The notes beneath the pieces are model-generated. The model had not been told where the DNA came from. It saw nothing but the letters and a program-made list of their open reading frames with translations, and made no database searches. This document shows, piece by piece, positions 28,892 through 38,329 of a DNA stretch of 64,000 bases. A program made the position numbers and the translations under genes. The stretch covers positions 744,001-808,000 of the forward strand of contig NZ_CP047943.1 in the NCBI RefSeq assembly GCF_014279595.1, written 5' to 3'. Each line of letters begins with the position of its first letter. Position 1 is the first letter of the stretch. Origin of the DNA: Synechococcus sp. RS9909. Its GTDB lineage: Bacteria > Cyanobacteriota > Cyanobacteriia > PCC-6307 > Cyanobiaceae.

Positions 28892-28903
28892 CTGCCTACA
28901 GTC
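28892..28903 (+). promoter_or_regulatory. Putative -10 element of pheS
   Basis: CTGCCTACAGTC, identical to the word before ftn2, sits 28 nt ahead of the pheS GTG in the surE-pheS divergent gap. TACAGT is the candidate -10. Confidence 0.4.
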
Positions 28904-28924
28904 AGTCGCCGCGATCCCGATGCC

Positions 28925-29932
28925 GTGAGCGCCACCGTGTCTCTTCAGCAGCTCACCGACCAGTTGGAGGCCCTCGAAGCCGACGCTGCCGCAGCGATTG
29001 CCAGCGCCGCCGATGCCGAGGCGCTGGAGCAGTTGCGGGTGGGGTTGCTCGGCAAGAAAGGCCGCCTCTCCTGTGTGCTCGGCGCCATGGGCAAGCTGCC
29101 GGGCGATGAACGGCCCCTGGTGGGGCAGCGGGCCAATGTGTTGAAAACCCAGGTCCAGGAGCTGCTCAGTCAACGACTGCAGGCGGTGAAAAGCGCGGCG
29201 ATGGAGGCCCGGATCGCTGCCGAAACCCTGGATGTCACGGCAGCGGCCAGTGGCACCCCCGTGGGGCATCGCCACCCTCTGATCACCACCACCGAGGAGA
29301 TCGTTGATCTGTTCTGCGGCCTGGGCTATCAGGTGGCGGAGGGCCCGGAGGTCGAGAGCGACCACTACAACTTCACGGCCCTCAACATCCCTGCGGATCA
29401 CCCGGCCCGTGACATGCAGGACACCTTTTATCTCCAGGACAACCTGCTGCTGCGCACCCACACCTCACCGGTGCAGATCCGTCACCTGGAGCAGACTCCG
29501 CCCCCCGTGCGCATCGTGGCGCCCGGTCGGGTGTATCGCCGCGATGCCGTCGATGCCACCCACTCGCCGGTGTTCCACCAGGTGGAGGTGCTGGCGCTTG
29601 ATGAGGGCCTGGATTTCAGCCATCTGCGCGGCACGGTGATGGCCTTTCTCAAGGCCTTCTTCGGCGATCTGCCGGTGCGTTTCCGCGCCAGCTACTTCCC
29701 CTTCACCGAACCGTCTGCGGAGGTGGATGTGCAGTGGCGCGGGCGCTGGCTGGAGGTGATGGGCTGCGGCATGGTCGATCCGGCGGTGCTGGAGGGGCTG
29801 GGTCTGGATCCCGATCGCTGGAGCGGCTTCGCGGCCGGTTTGGGCGTGGAGCGCTTCTGCATGGTGCGCCACGGCATTGATGACATTCGCCGCCTCTACA
29901 CGAGCGATCTGCGCTTCCTCGAGCAGTTCTGA
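28925..29932 (+). CDS. pheS: Phenylalanyl-tRNA synthetase alpha chain
   Basis: PheS is the catalytic subunit of the alpha2-beta2 enzyme. The 335 residues contain an N-terminal coiled coil, [49 protein letters not shown] (motif 2), [19 protein letters not shown] and the motif 3 region [20 protein letters not shown]. The start is GTG; an ATG 6 nt upstream is out of frame and stops at once. pheT is not in the window. Confidence 0.95.
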   Translation: MSATVSLQQLTDQLEALEADAAAAIASAADAEALEQLRVGLLGKKGRLSCVLGAMGKLPGDERPLVGQRANVLKTQVQELLSQRLQAVKSAAMEARIAAETLDVTAAASGTPVGHRHPLITTTEEIVDLFCGLGYQVAEGPEVESDHYNFTALNIPADHPARDMQDTFYLQDNLLLRTHTSPVQIRHLEQTPPPVRIVAPGRVYRRDAVDATHSPVFHQVEVLALDEGLDFSHLRGTVMAFLKAFFGDLPVRFRASYFPFTEPSAEVDVQWRGRWLEVMGCGMVDPAVLEGLGLDPDRWSGFAAGLGVERFCMVRHGIDDIRRLYTSDLRFLEQF

Positions 29933-29990
29933 GCCCTGCCTTAAGCCAGCGCAGCGGAAAGTCTCATAAAGTGCCGGAGCTGTTGTTTGG

Positions 29991-30908
29991 ATGCGATCGG
30001 TGCCCCGGGTCGGACTGATCGTCAATGACGGCAAGCCGCTGGCGGTCGACACCGCCCAGACGATCCAGGCCCGTCTTGAACGCTGTGGCCATGAGGTGGT
30101 GCGCGCCAGCAGCGCCGGTGGCATGGTGGGATTTGCCAATCCCGACCAGCACCTGCGCCTGTTGGGCTACAACGCCTGCGTGCCGGAGGGGTTTGATCCC
30201 AGCATGGCTCTGGCGATCGTGCTCGGCGGTGATGGCACGGTGCTTTCGGCGTCGCGCCAGACGGCACCGGTGGGGGTGCCGATTCTCACGATCAACACCG
30301 GCCATCTGGGCTTTCTGGCTGAGGCCTATCTGGGTGATCTGGATCGGGCCCTGGAGCAGGTGCTCACCCAGCAATGGACGATCGAGGAGCGCGCCAGTTT
30401 GGTGGTGAGCGTGATGCGGGGTGATCAGCGTCGCTGGGAAGCGCTCTGCCTCAATGAGATGGCCTTGCATCGCGAGCCCCTCACCAGCATGTGCCATTTC
30501 GAGATCGCGATCGGTCGCCATGCCCCGGTCGATATCTCCGCTGATGGCGTGATCCTCTCCACACCCACCGGTTCCACCGCCTATGCCCTCAGTGCGGGCG
30601 GCCCGGTGATCACGCCCGATTGCCCGGTGCTGCAGCTGACGCCGATTGCGCCCCATTCCCTGGCGTCCAGGGCCCTGGTGTTCAGCGACCGCGAGCCGGT
30701 CACCGTGTTTCCCGCCACGCCGGAACGCTTGATGATGGTGGTGGATGGCAGTGCCGGTTGTTACGTGTGGCCGGAAGATCGGGTGCTGATCCGGCGCAGT
30801 GACCACCCCGTGCGCTTTGTGCGCCTCTCAGACCATGAGTTTTTCCAGGTGCTGCGCAACAAGCTGGGTTGGGGCTTGCCCCATGTCGCCAAACCGGATC
30901 GGCCATGA
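29991..30908 (+). CDS. nadK: NAD kinase
   Basis: NadK makes NADP from NAD, a key demand in oxygenic photosynthesis. The 305-residue protein carries the diacylglycerol-kinase-like [11 protein letters not shown] motif, [22 protein letters not shown] and the conserved [21 protein letters not shown]. The stop overlaps the ATG of the next gene (ATGA), coupling it to an OmpR-type regulator. Cyanobacteria often carry two NAD kinases; this one cannot be assigned to either group by eye. Confidence 0.94.
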   Translation: MRSVPRVGLIVNDGKPLAVDTAQTIQARLERCGHEVVRASSAGGMVGFANPDQHLRLLGYNACVPEGFDPSMALAIVLGGDGTVLSASRQTAPVGVPILTINTGHLGFLAEAYLGDLDRALEQVLTQQWTIEERASLVVSVMRGDQRRWEALCLNEMALHREPLTSMCHFEIAIGRHAPVDISADGVILSTPTGSTAYALSAGGPVITPDCPVLQLTPIAPHSLASRALVFSDREPVTVFPATPERLMMVVDGSAGCYVWPEDRVLIRRSDHPVRFVRLSDHEFFQVLRNKLGWGLPHVAKPDRP

Positions 30909-31591
30909 CGACGGGACTGCTGGTGTTGCTTGTGGGCTCCGGCGCCGCCGTTCTGGCGCCGCGCCTGGAAGCTTCCGGGTATCAACCACTTGCCTGGTCG
31001 GCGGGAGCGGCTGCGGCCATGCCCGCCAGGGCTGAGACCCCGGTGGCAGCGATCCTGGCCCTGGATCAGGCGGATCGCATCCCTGATCTGCGCGCCCGCT
31101 TCGGAGCGATGCCGATCCTGCTGGATGTGGAGAACGACAGCGTTGAGGCGCGCGAGCTCTGCCTCAGTGCCGGAGCGGACGATTTCTGGCTCTCGTCCCT
31201 CGGTACCAGTGATCTGTTGCAACGGCTTCGCCTGCACCGCCGCATTCAGGCCCGCAGCGGAGAACAGCCCAGCCTGCTTCAGGTGGCTGATCTGAGCGTG
31301 GACCCCACCTGTCGTCAGGTCCGGCGCGGCAGTCGGCCGGTCGCGCTCACCGCTCGGGAGTATGCCCTGTTGATGGTCCTGTTCGATCACCGCGGTGAGG
31401 TGCTCAGCCGCGAGCAGATCCTGCGGGAGGTTTGGAACGACGAGCAGGGCACGTCCAGCAATGTGATCGAGGTGTATGTGCGTTATCTGCGCCAGAAACT
31501 GGAGGAGGGTGGCGAGAAACGCCTGATTCACACCATCCGCGGCCGCGGCTACTGCCTCAACGACGGCATGCCCCAACGCGAGCGTTCCTAG
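30905..31591 (+). CDS. OmpR-family regulator with degenerate receiver domain
   Basis: The C-terminal half is a normal winged-helix DNA-binding domain ([56 protein letters not shown]). The N-terminal half has the receiver fold but lacks key residues: the acidic pair after strand 1 is replaced by Gly-Ser-Gly (11-13), and the conserved lysine position holds serine (ADDFWLSS, Ser97). Asp54 may still occupy the phospho-acceptor place. It probably works without classical phosphorylation. It overlaps nadK by 4 nt and precedes a DUF192 gene by 2 nt; no histidine kinase is nearby. Confidence 0.85.
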   Translation: MTTGLLVLLVGSGAAVLAPRLEASGYQPLAWSAGAAAAMPARAETPVAAILALDQADRIPDLRARFGAMPILLDVENDSVEARELCLSAGADDFWLSSLGTSDLLQRLRLHRRIQARSGEQPSLLQVADLSVDPTCRQVRRGSRPVALTAREYALLMVLFDHRGEVLSREQILREVWNDEQGTSSNVIEVYVRYLRQKLEEGGEKRLIHTIRGRGYCLNDGMPQRERS

Positions 31592-31593
31592 CC

Positions 31594-32079
31594 ATGGAGC
31601 TGCCACCAGCCCAGTCGCCACCGCAGCAGCTGCCCTTGGAAGCGCGTTGGTGCGTGGCCGATCGTCGCGATGCCTGCGTGCTGCTTGAGGTGGCCGATCA
31701 GCCCCAGGAGCAACGCCTGGGGCTGATGCAGCGACCGGCCCTGCCGCCGCTCCGGGGGATGTGGTTCCCGTTCCGCCCCTCCAGGCCGCTGCGCTTCTGG
31801 ATGTTCAACACGATTGCCCCGCTCGACATGGTGTTCGTGCGCGATGGCCAGGTGCTGGCGATTGAGCGCGATGTGCCCACCTGTCGGGCGCAACCTTGCC
31901 CGTCCTACTGGGCGGATGCGGATGGCAACGGCCGGGCTGATTTCGCCGATGGCGTGATCGAGCTCGGCGCTGGTGAGGCGACCCGGCTGGGCATCAGGGT
32001 CGGCCTGCCGGTGCGGATCGAGTCGATCGCTCCAGTTGTGGCGCCACGCCCGTCCGCCTCAACGGACGTCGAAGAATGA
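31594..32079 (+). CDS. DUF192 family protein
   Basis: The 161-residue product has the DUF192 core: RRDACVLLEVADQPQEQRLGLMQRP, GMWFPF, LRFWMFNTIAPLDMVFV and VIELGAGEATRLGIRVG. The family forms a small beta-rich fold whose function is unsettled. The usual export signal is not obvious here. It starts 2 nt after the regulator and ends with a 21-bp tail-to-tail overlap with the DUF4114 gene. Confidence 0.85.
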   Translation: MELPPAQSPPQQLPLEARWCVADRRDACVLLEVADQPQEQRLGLMQRPALPPLRGMWFPFRPSRPLRFWMFNTIAPLDMVFVRDGQVLAIERDVPTCRAQPCPSYWADADGNGRADFADGVIELGAGEATRLGIRVGLPVRIESIAPVVAPRPSASTDVEE

Positions 32080-33492
32080 GAACGTCATCGTCAGGTCGTT
32101 GAAGTCCTGATCGCCACCGCCGGGTAGATCCTCCATGCCGATCCGGTTGCTGCCGAGGCGCCTGAAATGGTTGAACCCATCGGCATTGGCGGCGGCGAAG
32201 GCGAAGTAGATCGCCTCTTGGCCAGGTTCCAGCACTTCCACCACTGGGGCGATCAGTGCGCCTCCCTGCAGGGTGTCCTGCCGGTCGCTGGAGCCATCGT
32301 CTTCGGCCTCCAGTCCCTGCAGCGGCGTCACGCTGTTGCGGGGGGAGAGGGCCGCCTGTTGATAGCCGGCATCGCCAGGGCGGATCAGGGCGCCGCTGAG
32401 GGGATCGACGACAGCGCCTTCCGCATCCTGCACCACATAGAACCCCACCTGAGATTGAAAATCCGCCTCACGACTTGCGTTCACATCAACGGTGAGTTGT
32501 TGAAAGGGCTCGAGGCTGCGCAGGTCGAGGAGCACATCGTCTGGCGTGTCCTGCAGGGTGGCGATCGCGCTGCTGATCAGGCCATCCTGCTGGGGGATGA
32601 GTTCCTTGGCGGGATTGAAGTTCGCCGGGATCGCATCCGGGAAATACACCCCGGCCTGGAAGGGCATGGCTCCGTCGTAGTGACTGCTCCAGGGCGGGCC
32701 ATCGAGGCTGGTGGACTGCAGCTGCTGAATCGAGGAGAGGATGGCGTAGGGCAGGTTGTCCTGGCCGTCGAAGGCGCGGGTGTCGGTGGAAATGGAGCCG
32801 GGCAGCGCATCCGGGTTGTTGCTGCTGTATTGCTGGCCAAGGAAGCCATCAATCAGGCCGTTGTGATGCAACACCGAGAGCACGTTCCACTGGCCATTGG
32901 CTCCCTTCTGGGTGTTGGTGAGGGGAAGGTTGGATAACTGCAGGGGGGCGAGCAGGCCGGAGCTGCTCAGCAGAGTGGCGATGTCGGGGTTGCTCAGGTT
33001 CTTGAACAGGCTGCTGGAGGGAACCGGGATGATCCTGGCCGCGTCGCCCAGCACCTGCCGACCGGCCCAGAGCACGGCGATCACGCCGGCATACACCTGA
33101 TTCACCTCCTCCTGGCTGAGGCCTCCGGGTGCAAATTCAAAATCCTGGGCCCAGATGCTGTAGCCGCCTTGGCTATTGGCCCGTGTTTCCGCGCTGCTGA
33201 GAAATTCGCCCGGATAGGTGAGCACTGCCTTGAGAATCGAATCCGCCACCTGTAGGCGGTTGTTGTCATCGATGCTCTTGGGCAACAGACCGGCAATCAG
33301 GGGCCAGAGGTTCCGTCCGTCGAACTGGCGATCGTTCAGCGCGCACGACATGCCGACCACCCGCCCGTCGTTAATCAGATCAGCGCGTTGACCCTTGCTG
33401 AGCTCGCCGATCGGCACCACATCCGTGGGGATCGCACCCGCCTCGAGGGTGGCGCTGAGGTTGTCAACGAAATAGGCGTAGGTGGTGCGCAT
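32059..33492 (-). CDS. DUF4114-containing protein
   Basis: The 477-residue protein has no obvious signal peptide. The last 100 residues carry the DUF4114 pattern: GQEAIYFAFAAANADG followed by GMEDLPGGGDQDFNDLTMTF, an Asp/Gly-rich loop that looks suited to calcium binding. The N-terminal 330 residues (YFVDNLSATLEAGAIP, RFDGRNLWPLIAGLLPKSI-like) are not familiar. DUF4114 occurs in secreted or surface calcium-binding proteins of marine cyanobacteria. It lies 3 bp after a 40-aa membrane protein gene on the same strand. Confidence 0.75.
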   Translation of the reverse strand: MRTTYAYFVDNLSATLEAGAIPTDVVPIGELSKGQRADLINDGRVVGMSCALNDRQFDGRNLWPLIAGLLPKSIDDNNRLQVADSILKAVLTYPGEFLSSAETRANSQGGYSIWAQDFEFAPGGLSQEEVNQVYAGVIAVLWAGRQVLGDAARIIPVPSSSLFKNLSNPDIATLLSSSGLLAPLQLSNLPLTNTQKGANGQWNVLSVLHHNGLIDGFLGQQYSSNNPDALPGSISTDTRAFDGQDNLPYAILSSIQQLQSTSLDGPPWSSHYDGAMPFQAGVYFPDAIPANFNPAKELIPQQDGLISSAIATLQDTPDDVLLDLRSLEPFQQLTVDVNASREADFQSQVGFYVVQDAEGAVVDPLSGALIRPGDAGYQQAALSPRNSVTPLQGLEAEDDGSSDRQDTLQGGALIAPVVEVLEPGQEAIYFAFAAANADGFNHFRRLGSNRIGMEDLPGGGDQDFNDLTMTFSFFDVR

Positions 33493-33495
33493 CGC

Positions 33496-33618
33496 TCAGC
33501 CGAAGAAACCCTTGGATTGCAGAAACAGGCCGATGGCCAGCAGCGGCCCGAAGCCGGCGATCAACAGGGTGATCTTCAGGCGCAGTGGAGACACCTGCTT
33601 GTCGGTCTGGCGCGGCAT
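33496..33618 (-). CDS. 40-residue single-helix membrane protein
   Basis: A short gene beginning MPRQTDKQVSPLRLKITLLI has one hydrophobic helix (ITLLIAGFGPLLAIGLFL) and the ending QSKGFFG. The clean N-terminal polar segment, helix and basic tail support a real protein. It is immediately upstream of the DUF4114 gene (3-bp gap) and 35 bp from the cobL end. Function unknown. Confidence 0.6.
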   Translation of the reverse strand: MPRQTDKQVSPLRLKITLLIAGFGPLLAIGLFLQSKGFFG

Positions 33619-33653
33619 CGCGATCGGGGGCGGATGGCCTCTGATTCTGGGCC

Positions 33654-34904
33654 TCAGGTTGGGGGCTTGGTGCCTTTGAGGATCAGCACGGGATTCATCG
33701 GTGCCAGGCGGGTGCCCCCGGCGAGGGGTTGACCCCGCCAGGATTGCAGCTGACTGAGGGTCACTCGGCAGTCGGCCGTTTCCAGGAGCGGTCGGAGCTC
33801 GGCCAGGGCTTCGAGCGTGGCCAGGGGGATCACCACCACACCACCGGGCCGCAGACGCGTGAGCACGGCCTGCAGCAGGGCGGCCCGATCGCGCCCTCCC
33901 CCACCAAGCAGCACGCGGTCGGGGCCGGGCAAGTCCGGTAGCAGGGCAAGGGCATCGCCTTCCAGCACAGCCGCTGGCCGCACCCCCAGCCGCTCGGCAT
34001 TGGCTTCGATCAAGGGCGCCCCGCCGCCCCGTCGTTCAATCGCCAGGAGCTGCAGGTCTGGCCTGAGGCGCAGGGCTTCCAGGCCCACACTGCCGGTGCC
34101 GGCCCCCAGGTCCCAGAGCACGCCGCGATCCGGCAGCTCCAGATCGGCGAGCAGCTGGATGCGCACCTCCCGTTTGGTCATCAGCCCCGGGCGGTCGTCG
34201 TGCTGCAGGAAGAGGCCGTCCTCGAGGCCGAAAAGGGGCAGGCGTTCCGGTGGCGGGGCGCTGGGCAGCTCCGCCAGGAGCACCACCAGATGCAGGGGAT
34301 GGAGTGTGCTGGGGGAGGGATCCGGGGGGTGCAGCTGCTGCACCCGCTCGTCCGCGTGCCCCAGGGCTTCGAACAGCCAGAGCGCATAGGCGGTGTCCAG
34401 CCCACTGCTGCGCAGGATCGTTCTCACCTCCTCCACGCCGCCGCGGCTGGGGTCGGTGAGCACCGCCAGGGCTCTGGGCCGTTGCTGCAGTTGTTGCGCC
34501 AGCGCCAGGGGATCGCGCCCATGCAGGCTCAGCCATTGGGCGTCCTGCCAGGGGCGGCCGAGCCGGGAGAAGGCCAGCTGCAGGGAGCTCGGTGCCGGTT
34601 GAAAGCGGAGCCGATCAGCGCCCAGGCGCTCCACCAGGGTGCGGCCGATGCCGAACCAGAGGGGGTCACCGCTGGCGAGCACCACCGCCCGCGTGCTGGA
34701 CGGCAGGGCCTGGAGTTGGTTGCAGAGCTGAAGAGGGGAATCGCTCGCGAGCAGCGTCGCCGGGTGGTGATCGCCAAGCCAGAGTGTGAGTGCCGAATGC
34801 AGACGCCGCGGCGCCGCGATCCAGTGCGCCTCTCGCAGCAGACGCTGTTGCGGCTCCGCCAGGCTGGCGGGTGCGCCGGCGTCGGTGCCGATCACCTCGA
34901 TCAT
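33654..34904 (-). CDS. cobL: Precorrin-6Y C5,15-methyltransferase (decarboxylating), CbiE-CbiT fusion
   Basis: CobL methylates C5 and C15 of precorrin and decarboxylates the C12 side chain in cobalamin synthesis. The N-terminal 200 residues are the CbiE tetrapyrrole methylase (MIEVIGTDAG, LASGDPLWFGIGRTL, SLHGRD). The C-terminal 190 are CbiT with LMTKREVRIQLLADL, the SAM motif LWDLGAGTGSVGLEAL and DRVLLGGGGRD. The fused length of 416 is usual in cyanobacteria. cobQ is at 50.8 kb. It is divergent from an 87-aa gene. Confidence 0.93.
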   Translation of the reverse strand: MIEVIGTDAGAPASLAEPQQRLLREAHWIAAPRRLHSALTLWLGDHHPATLLASDSPLQLCNQLQALPSSTRAVVLASGDPLWFGIGRTLVERLGADRLRFQPAPSSLQLAFSRLGRPWQDAQWLSLHGRDPLALAQQLQQRPRALAVLTDPSRGGVEEVRTILRSSGLDTAYALWLFEALGHADERVQQLHPPDPSPSTLHPLHLVVLLAELPSAPPPERLPLFGLEDGLFLQHDDRPGLMTKREVRIQLLADLELPDRGVLWDLGAGTGSVGLEALRLRPDLQLLAIERRGGGAPLIEANAERLGVRPAAVLEGDALALLPDLPGPDRVLLGGGGRDRAALLQAVLTRLRPGGVVVIPLATLEALAELRPLLETADCRVTLSQLQSWRGQPLAGGTRLAPMNPVLILKGTKPPT

Positions 34905-34965
34905 GGCGTCATTGTGGCGCTGGCGATGTCGATTGGAATGGGGTGAAGGACATGGGGTGAATGAA

Positions 34966-35229
34966 ATGGATAGTGCGCAACAGGGGATGCGGAGCCGAGA
35001 GCGGCGTCAGCGTCTGCATGAACTCCTGCTGGCCCTGATCGCCCAGCAGGGCGACCTGGAACTGATGGATGCCGACGGTCCCGTGGGGATCAGTGCCGGG
35101 TCCAGCGGCGAGGCACCCGCTGATGCGGCCCGCTGGCTCGATCGCAATCGGCGTCTGCTGCAGCGCTACCAGGCCCTGGTGCGCACGGCGGTGACGCTCG
35201 ATGCCCTGTTGGATGGTGAAGAGGCGTAA
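34966..35229 (+). CDS. Small soluble protein of unknown function (87 aa)
   Basis: The ATG gives MDSAQQGMRSRERRQRLHEL and the product ends LVRTAVTLDALLDGEEA. It is charged and helical apart from a Gly/Ser/Ala-rich central loop. No domain recognised. It lies 35 bp before the GH116 gene on the same strand, so cotranscription is likely. Confidence 0.6.
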   Translation: MDSAQQGMRSRERRQRLHELLLALIAQQGDLELMDADGPVGISAGSSGEAPADAARWLDRNRRLLQRYQALVRTAVTLDALLDGEEA

Positions 35230-35264
35230 TTCTGGCAATCTGGGGCGACTTTCGGCCCCTGTGC

Positions 35265-37763
35265 ATGGCCCCGCTCGGACTCTCCGCTCTGCGTTCGCTG
35301 CTGGGCCGCCACAAGCGGCGCGCTCCCTGGCATCCGCCCGAGGCGAGCTGGAGCCGGCCCTTCGGCCTCGGTTGGGATCGCCCTTACACGGTGCGCTACG
35401 CCAGCAATCTCGATGATGGCCCCAATCACGGCATGCCCCTGGGGGGCTTTGGGGCGGGCTGCTTCGGCCGCGCTCCCGATGGCAGCTTCAACCTCTGGCA
35501 CCTCGATGGCGGTGAGCACTGGTTCGGCGCTCTGCCCGACTGTCAGTTCGCTCTGTTCGAGCGCAATGGCAGCAGCACACGCGCCCATGCGCTGGCGGTA
35601 AAGCCCGAGGCCGATGCCTCGCGTCCGGATGGCGGTGAGCCCCTGGCCGCCTGGGATTGGTACCCCGCCAGCACGCCTGAGCGCAGCACCGGCACCTATG
35701 CCGCCCGCTATCCCCTGAGCTGGACCCACTACGACGGCGTCTATGACGCCGAGGTGCGCTGCGAAGCCTTCAGCCCGATCCTCCCCGGCGACTACCAACG
35801 CACCAGCTATCCGGTGGCGGTGTTCGTGTGGACGCTGCGCAATCCCACCCCAAAGCCGTTGGATTTGTCGTTGCTGCTGAGTTGGCGCAACACCAGCGGT
35901 TGGTTCACCAATACCGATGCCTCCGCGGAGGTGCACTTCCGTGATGACGGCAGCCCGGAGCACAACTACGCCCCGGCGATCGGCACAACCGATGGGCAGC
36001 GCAACCGCTGGATTGACGACGGCAACCTCAAAGGCGTGGTCCTGGAAGGGAACGTCTCCAATCCCATCGCCGAAGGCGAGGGCCAGTGGTGCATCGCTAC
36101 TGCAGAGCAGCCGGGGGTGACGATTCAACGCTGCAGCCGTTGGAATCCCCACGGCGATGGCAACGAGCTCTGGAGCAGCTTCCGCGCTGACGGTTCGATT
36201 CCCGACAGCAACAATGACCGCCGCAGCGGCCACAACGATCCCCTCAGTGCCGCCCTGGCGGTGCAGTGTCAGTTGGCGCCGGGCCAGAGCCTCGAGATTC
36301 CGGTGGTGATCAGCTGGGATCTGCCGGTGACCGGTTTCGCCAGTGGGAGCCAGGCGCTGCGTCGCTACACCGATTTCTTCGGCGCTGAAGGCCATCAGGC
36401 CGCGGCGATCGCTGCTGAGGCGTTGCGCGACTGGCGCGACTGGAGGCAGCAGATCGAGGCCTGGCAGCAGCCGGTGCTCGAACGCAGTGATCTGCCCGAA
36501 CCGGTGCGGATGGCGCTGTTCAATGAGCTCTACGACCTCTGCAGTGGCGGCAGTTTGTGGAGCGCGGCAACACCGATGGATCCCCACGGTCGCTTCGGCG
36601 TTCTCGAGTGCATCGACTACGCCTGGTATGAAAGTTTGGATGTGCGCCTCTATGGATCCCTGGCGCTGCTGCAGCTCTGGCCGGAACTCGACAAGGCGGT
36701 GCTGCGCAGTTTTGCCCGGGCGATTCCCGCGGCCGATGCCACCCAGCGGCCGATCGGTTGGTATTTCACCCAGGGCAAAGGCCGCGTGGAGGCCGACCGT
36801 AAGGTGAAGGGGGCGACCCCTCACGATCTGGGGGCACCGAATGAGAACCCCTGGGACGCCACTAATTACACCGCCTATCAGGATTGCAACCTTTGGAAAG
36901 ACCTGGCCAGCGACTATGTGCTCCAGGTGTGGCGCACGTTCAAGTTGTCGCCCAGCGGTGAAGACATCAACTTTCTGGCGGAGTGCTGGCCCGCGGCCGT
37001 GGAAGCCCTCACCTATCTCAAGGGCTTCGACACCAACAACGATGGCTTGCCTGATAACGGCGGCGCCCCGGATCAGACCTTTGACGACTGGCCGCTCAAG
37101 GGTGTGAGCGCCTACTGCGGCGCCCTCTGGATTGCGGCCCTGGAGGCGGCCCTGGCGATGGGGCAGCAGTTGCAGTTGGCCACAGGCCTGGACACCGCCG
37201 CTGAGCAGCACACCTTCAGCACCTGGCTGGAGCAATCTCGCGCCAATTTCGACACGCTGCTCTGGAACGGTGAGTACTACGACATCGATGCCGAGAGCGG
37301 CACACCGGTGGTGATGGCCGATCAGCTCTGCGGTGATTTCTACGCACGTTTGCTGAAGCTGCCAGCGGTGGTGAGTGATGCCAATTGCCGCAGCACCCTC
37401 AAGGCCGTGAAGGAAAGTTGCTTTGAGGCGTTCCAGGGCGGCAGCCTCGGGGTGGCCAACGGCCTGCGCCGCGATGGCACCCCGCTCGATCCCCAAGGCA
37501 CCCATCCGCTCGAGGTGTGGACGGGGATCAACTTCGGCATCGCCAGCTACTACCGCTTAATGGACGACACCAGCACCGCCCTGGCGATCACCTCCGCCGT
37601 GGTGAACCAGGTGTATGCGGGCGGGCTGCAGTTCCGCACCCCCGAAGCGATCACAGCGGTGAACACCTTCCGCGCCTGCCACTACCTGCGGGCGATGGCG
37701 ATCTGGGGACTCTGGGCCACCCACACCGACTGGCAGCGGATTCCCGGGGCTGAACGGGGGTAA
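35265..37763 (+). CDS. GH116 glycosidase (glucosylceramidase/GBA2-like)
   Basis: The 832-residue protein has the two-domain plan of family GH116: an N-terminal beta domain (GMPLGGFGAGCFGRAPDG, NLWHLDGGEHWF) and a C-terminal alpha/alpha barrel (DUF608 region). By comparison with the characterised Thermoanaerobacterium enzyme, Glu448 (FGVLECIDY) is the likely nucleophile and Asp607 (PDQTFDDW) the likely acid/base. GVSAYCGALWIAALEAAL follows as expected. There is no signal peptide, so it should act in the cytoplasm on beta-glucosides. The natural substrate in picocyanobacteria is not known. Confidence 0.87.
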   Translation: MAPLGLSALRSLLGRHKRRAPWHPPEASWSRPFGLGWDRPYTVRYASNLDDGPNHGMPLGGFGAGCFGRAPDGSFNLWHLDGGEHWFGALPDCQFALFERNGSSTRAHALAVKPEADASRPDGGEPLAAWDWYPASTPERSTGTYAARYPLSWTHYDGVYDAEVRCEAFSPILPGDYQRTSYPVAVFVWTLRNPTPKPLDLSLLLSWRNTSGWFTNTDASAEVHFRDDGSPEHNYAPAIGTTDGQRNRWIDDGNLKGVVLEGNVSNPIAEGEGQWCIATAEQPGVTIQRCSRWNPHGDGNELWSSFRADGSIPDSNNDRRSGHNDPLSAALAVQCQLAPGQSLEIPVVISWDLPVTGFASGSQALRRYTDFFGAEGHQAAAIAAEALRDWRDWRQQIEAWQQPVLERSDLPEPVRMALFNELYDLCSGGSLWSAATPMDPHGRFGVLECIDYAWYESLDVRLYGSLALLQLWPELDKAVLRSFARAIPAADATQRPIGWYFTQGKGRVEADRKVKGATPHDLGAPNENPWDATNYTAYQDCNLWKDLASDYVLQVWRTFKLSPSGEDINFLAECWPAAVEALTYLKGFDTNNDGLPDNGGAPDQTFDDWPLKGVSAYCGALWIAALEAALAMGQQLQLATGLDTAAEQHTFSTWLEQSRANFDTLLWNGEYYDIDAESGTPVVMADQLCGDFYARLLKLPAVVSDANCRSTLKAVKESCFEAFQGGSLGVANGLRRDGTPLDPQGTHPLEVWTGINFGIASYYRLMDDTSTALAITSAVVNQVYAGGLQFRTPEAITAVNTFRACHYLRAMAIWGLWATHTDWQRIPGAERG

Positions 37764-37831
37764 TCGGTTTCGCCGCCAGCACCATCGCGTCGGACTGGCA
37801 CCGATGATGGGAGGCATTCGTCCTGGGCTTG

Positions 37832-38329
37832 ATGGGTGTGTTGCGGCGTCTGCTGGTGTCCGTTCTGGCGGCGGTGATGCTGGTGTTGCTCACGCCTGGG
37901 GCGGCGATCGCCCAGGTGCATGAGCATCAGGATGAGAACGGTGCGCCGATGGTGCGCAGCCTCGAAAGCCTGCGCGATCTCGACTATCAGAGCTGGCAGG
38001 CGGTGGCCTACCGCACTGGGAAACCTGGCAACCCTGTGGTGCTGCGCATCGTCGGCTATCCCGGCAAGCTGCGGCTCGAGCATCCCGCCCCGCTGCTTGT
38101 GCAGGCCGGGGTGAAGGAGTGGCAGCTCGCCGACATCACTCTCGACAATCCCGTTTTGGCCAGCGATGGCCGTGAGGCAGCTGCCGAGTTCGGCCTCGAT
38201 CCCCTGCTCAACGATCTCAGCAACAACCGACCGCTGCGTTTGTTCCTGCCTGGTGTGTTCAATGAGCTGCCCGTGCCTCCCTACGTGGTGAGGGAATGGC
38301 GTGAGGTGCAGAGCGAGCCCCTGGGCTGA
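37832..38329 (+). CDS. DUF3122 exported protein
   Basis: A 165-residue protein with a Sec signal (LLVSVLAAVMLVLLTPGAAIAQ) and a mature domain of about 140 residues (MVRSLESLRDLDYQSWQAVAY, VVLRIVGYPGKLRLEHP, DPLLNDLSNNRPLRLFLP). This is the cyanobacterial DUF3122 family. It should be periplasmic or thylakoid-lumenal; function unknown. The stop directly abuts the end of the convergent PIN toxin gene. Confidence 0.82.
   Translation: MGVLRRLLVSVLAAVMLVLLTPGAAIAQVHEHQDENGAPMVRSLESLRDLDYQSWQAVAYRTGKPGNPVVLRIVGYPGKLRLEHPAPLLVQAGVKEWQLADITLDNPVLASDGREAAAEFGLDPLLNDLSNNRPLRLFLPGVFNELPVPPYVVREWREVQSEPLG

Noticed and set aside
35166-37505. 779-codon open frame antisense to the GH116 gene
   Set aside because: It is a mirror of the high-GC coding strand with no recognisable domain, while the sense strand encodes a clear GH116 enzyme.
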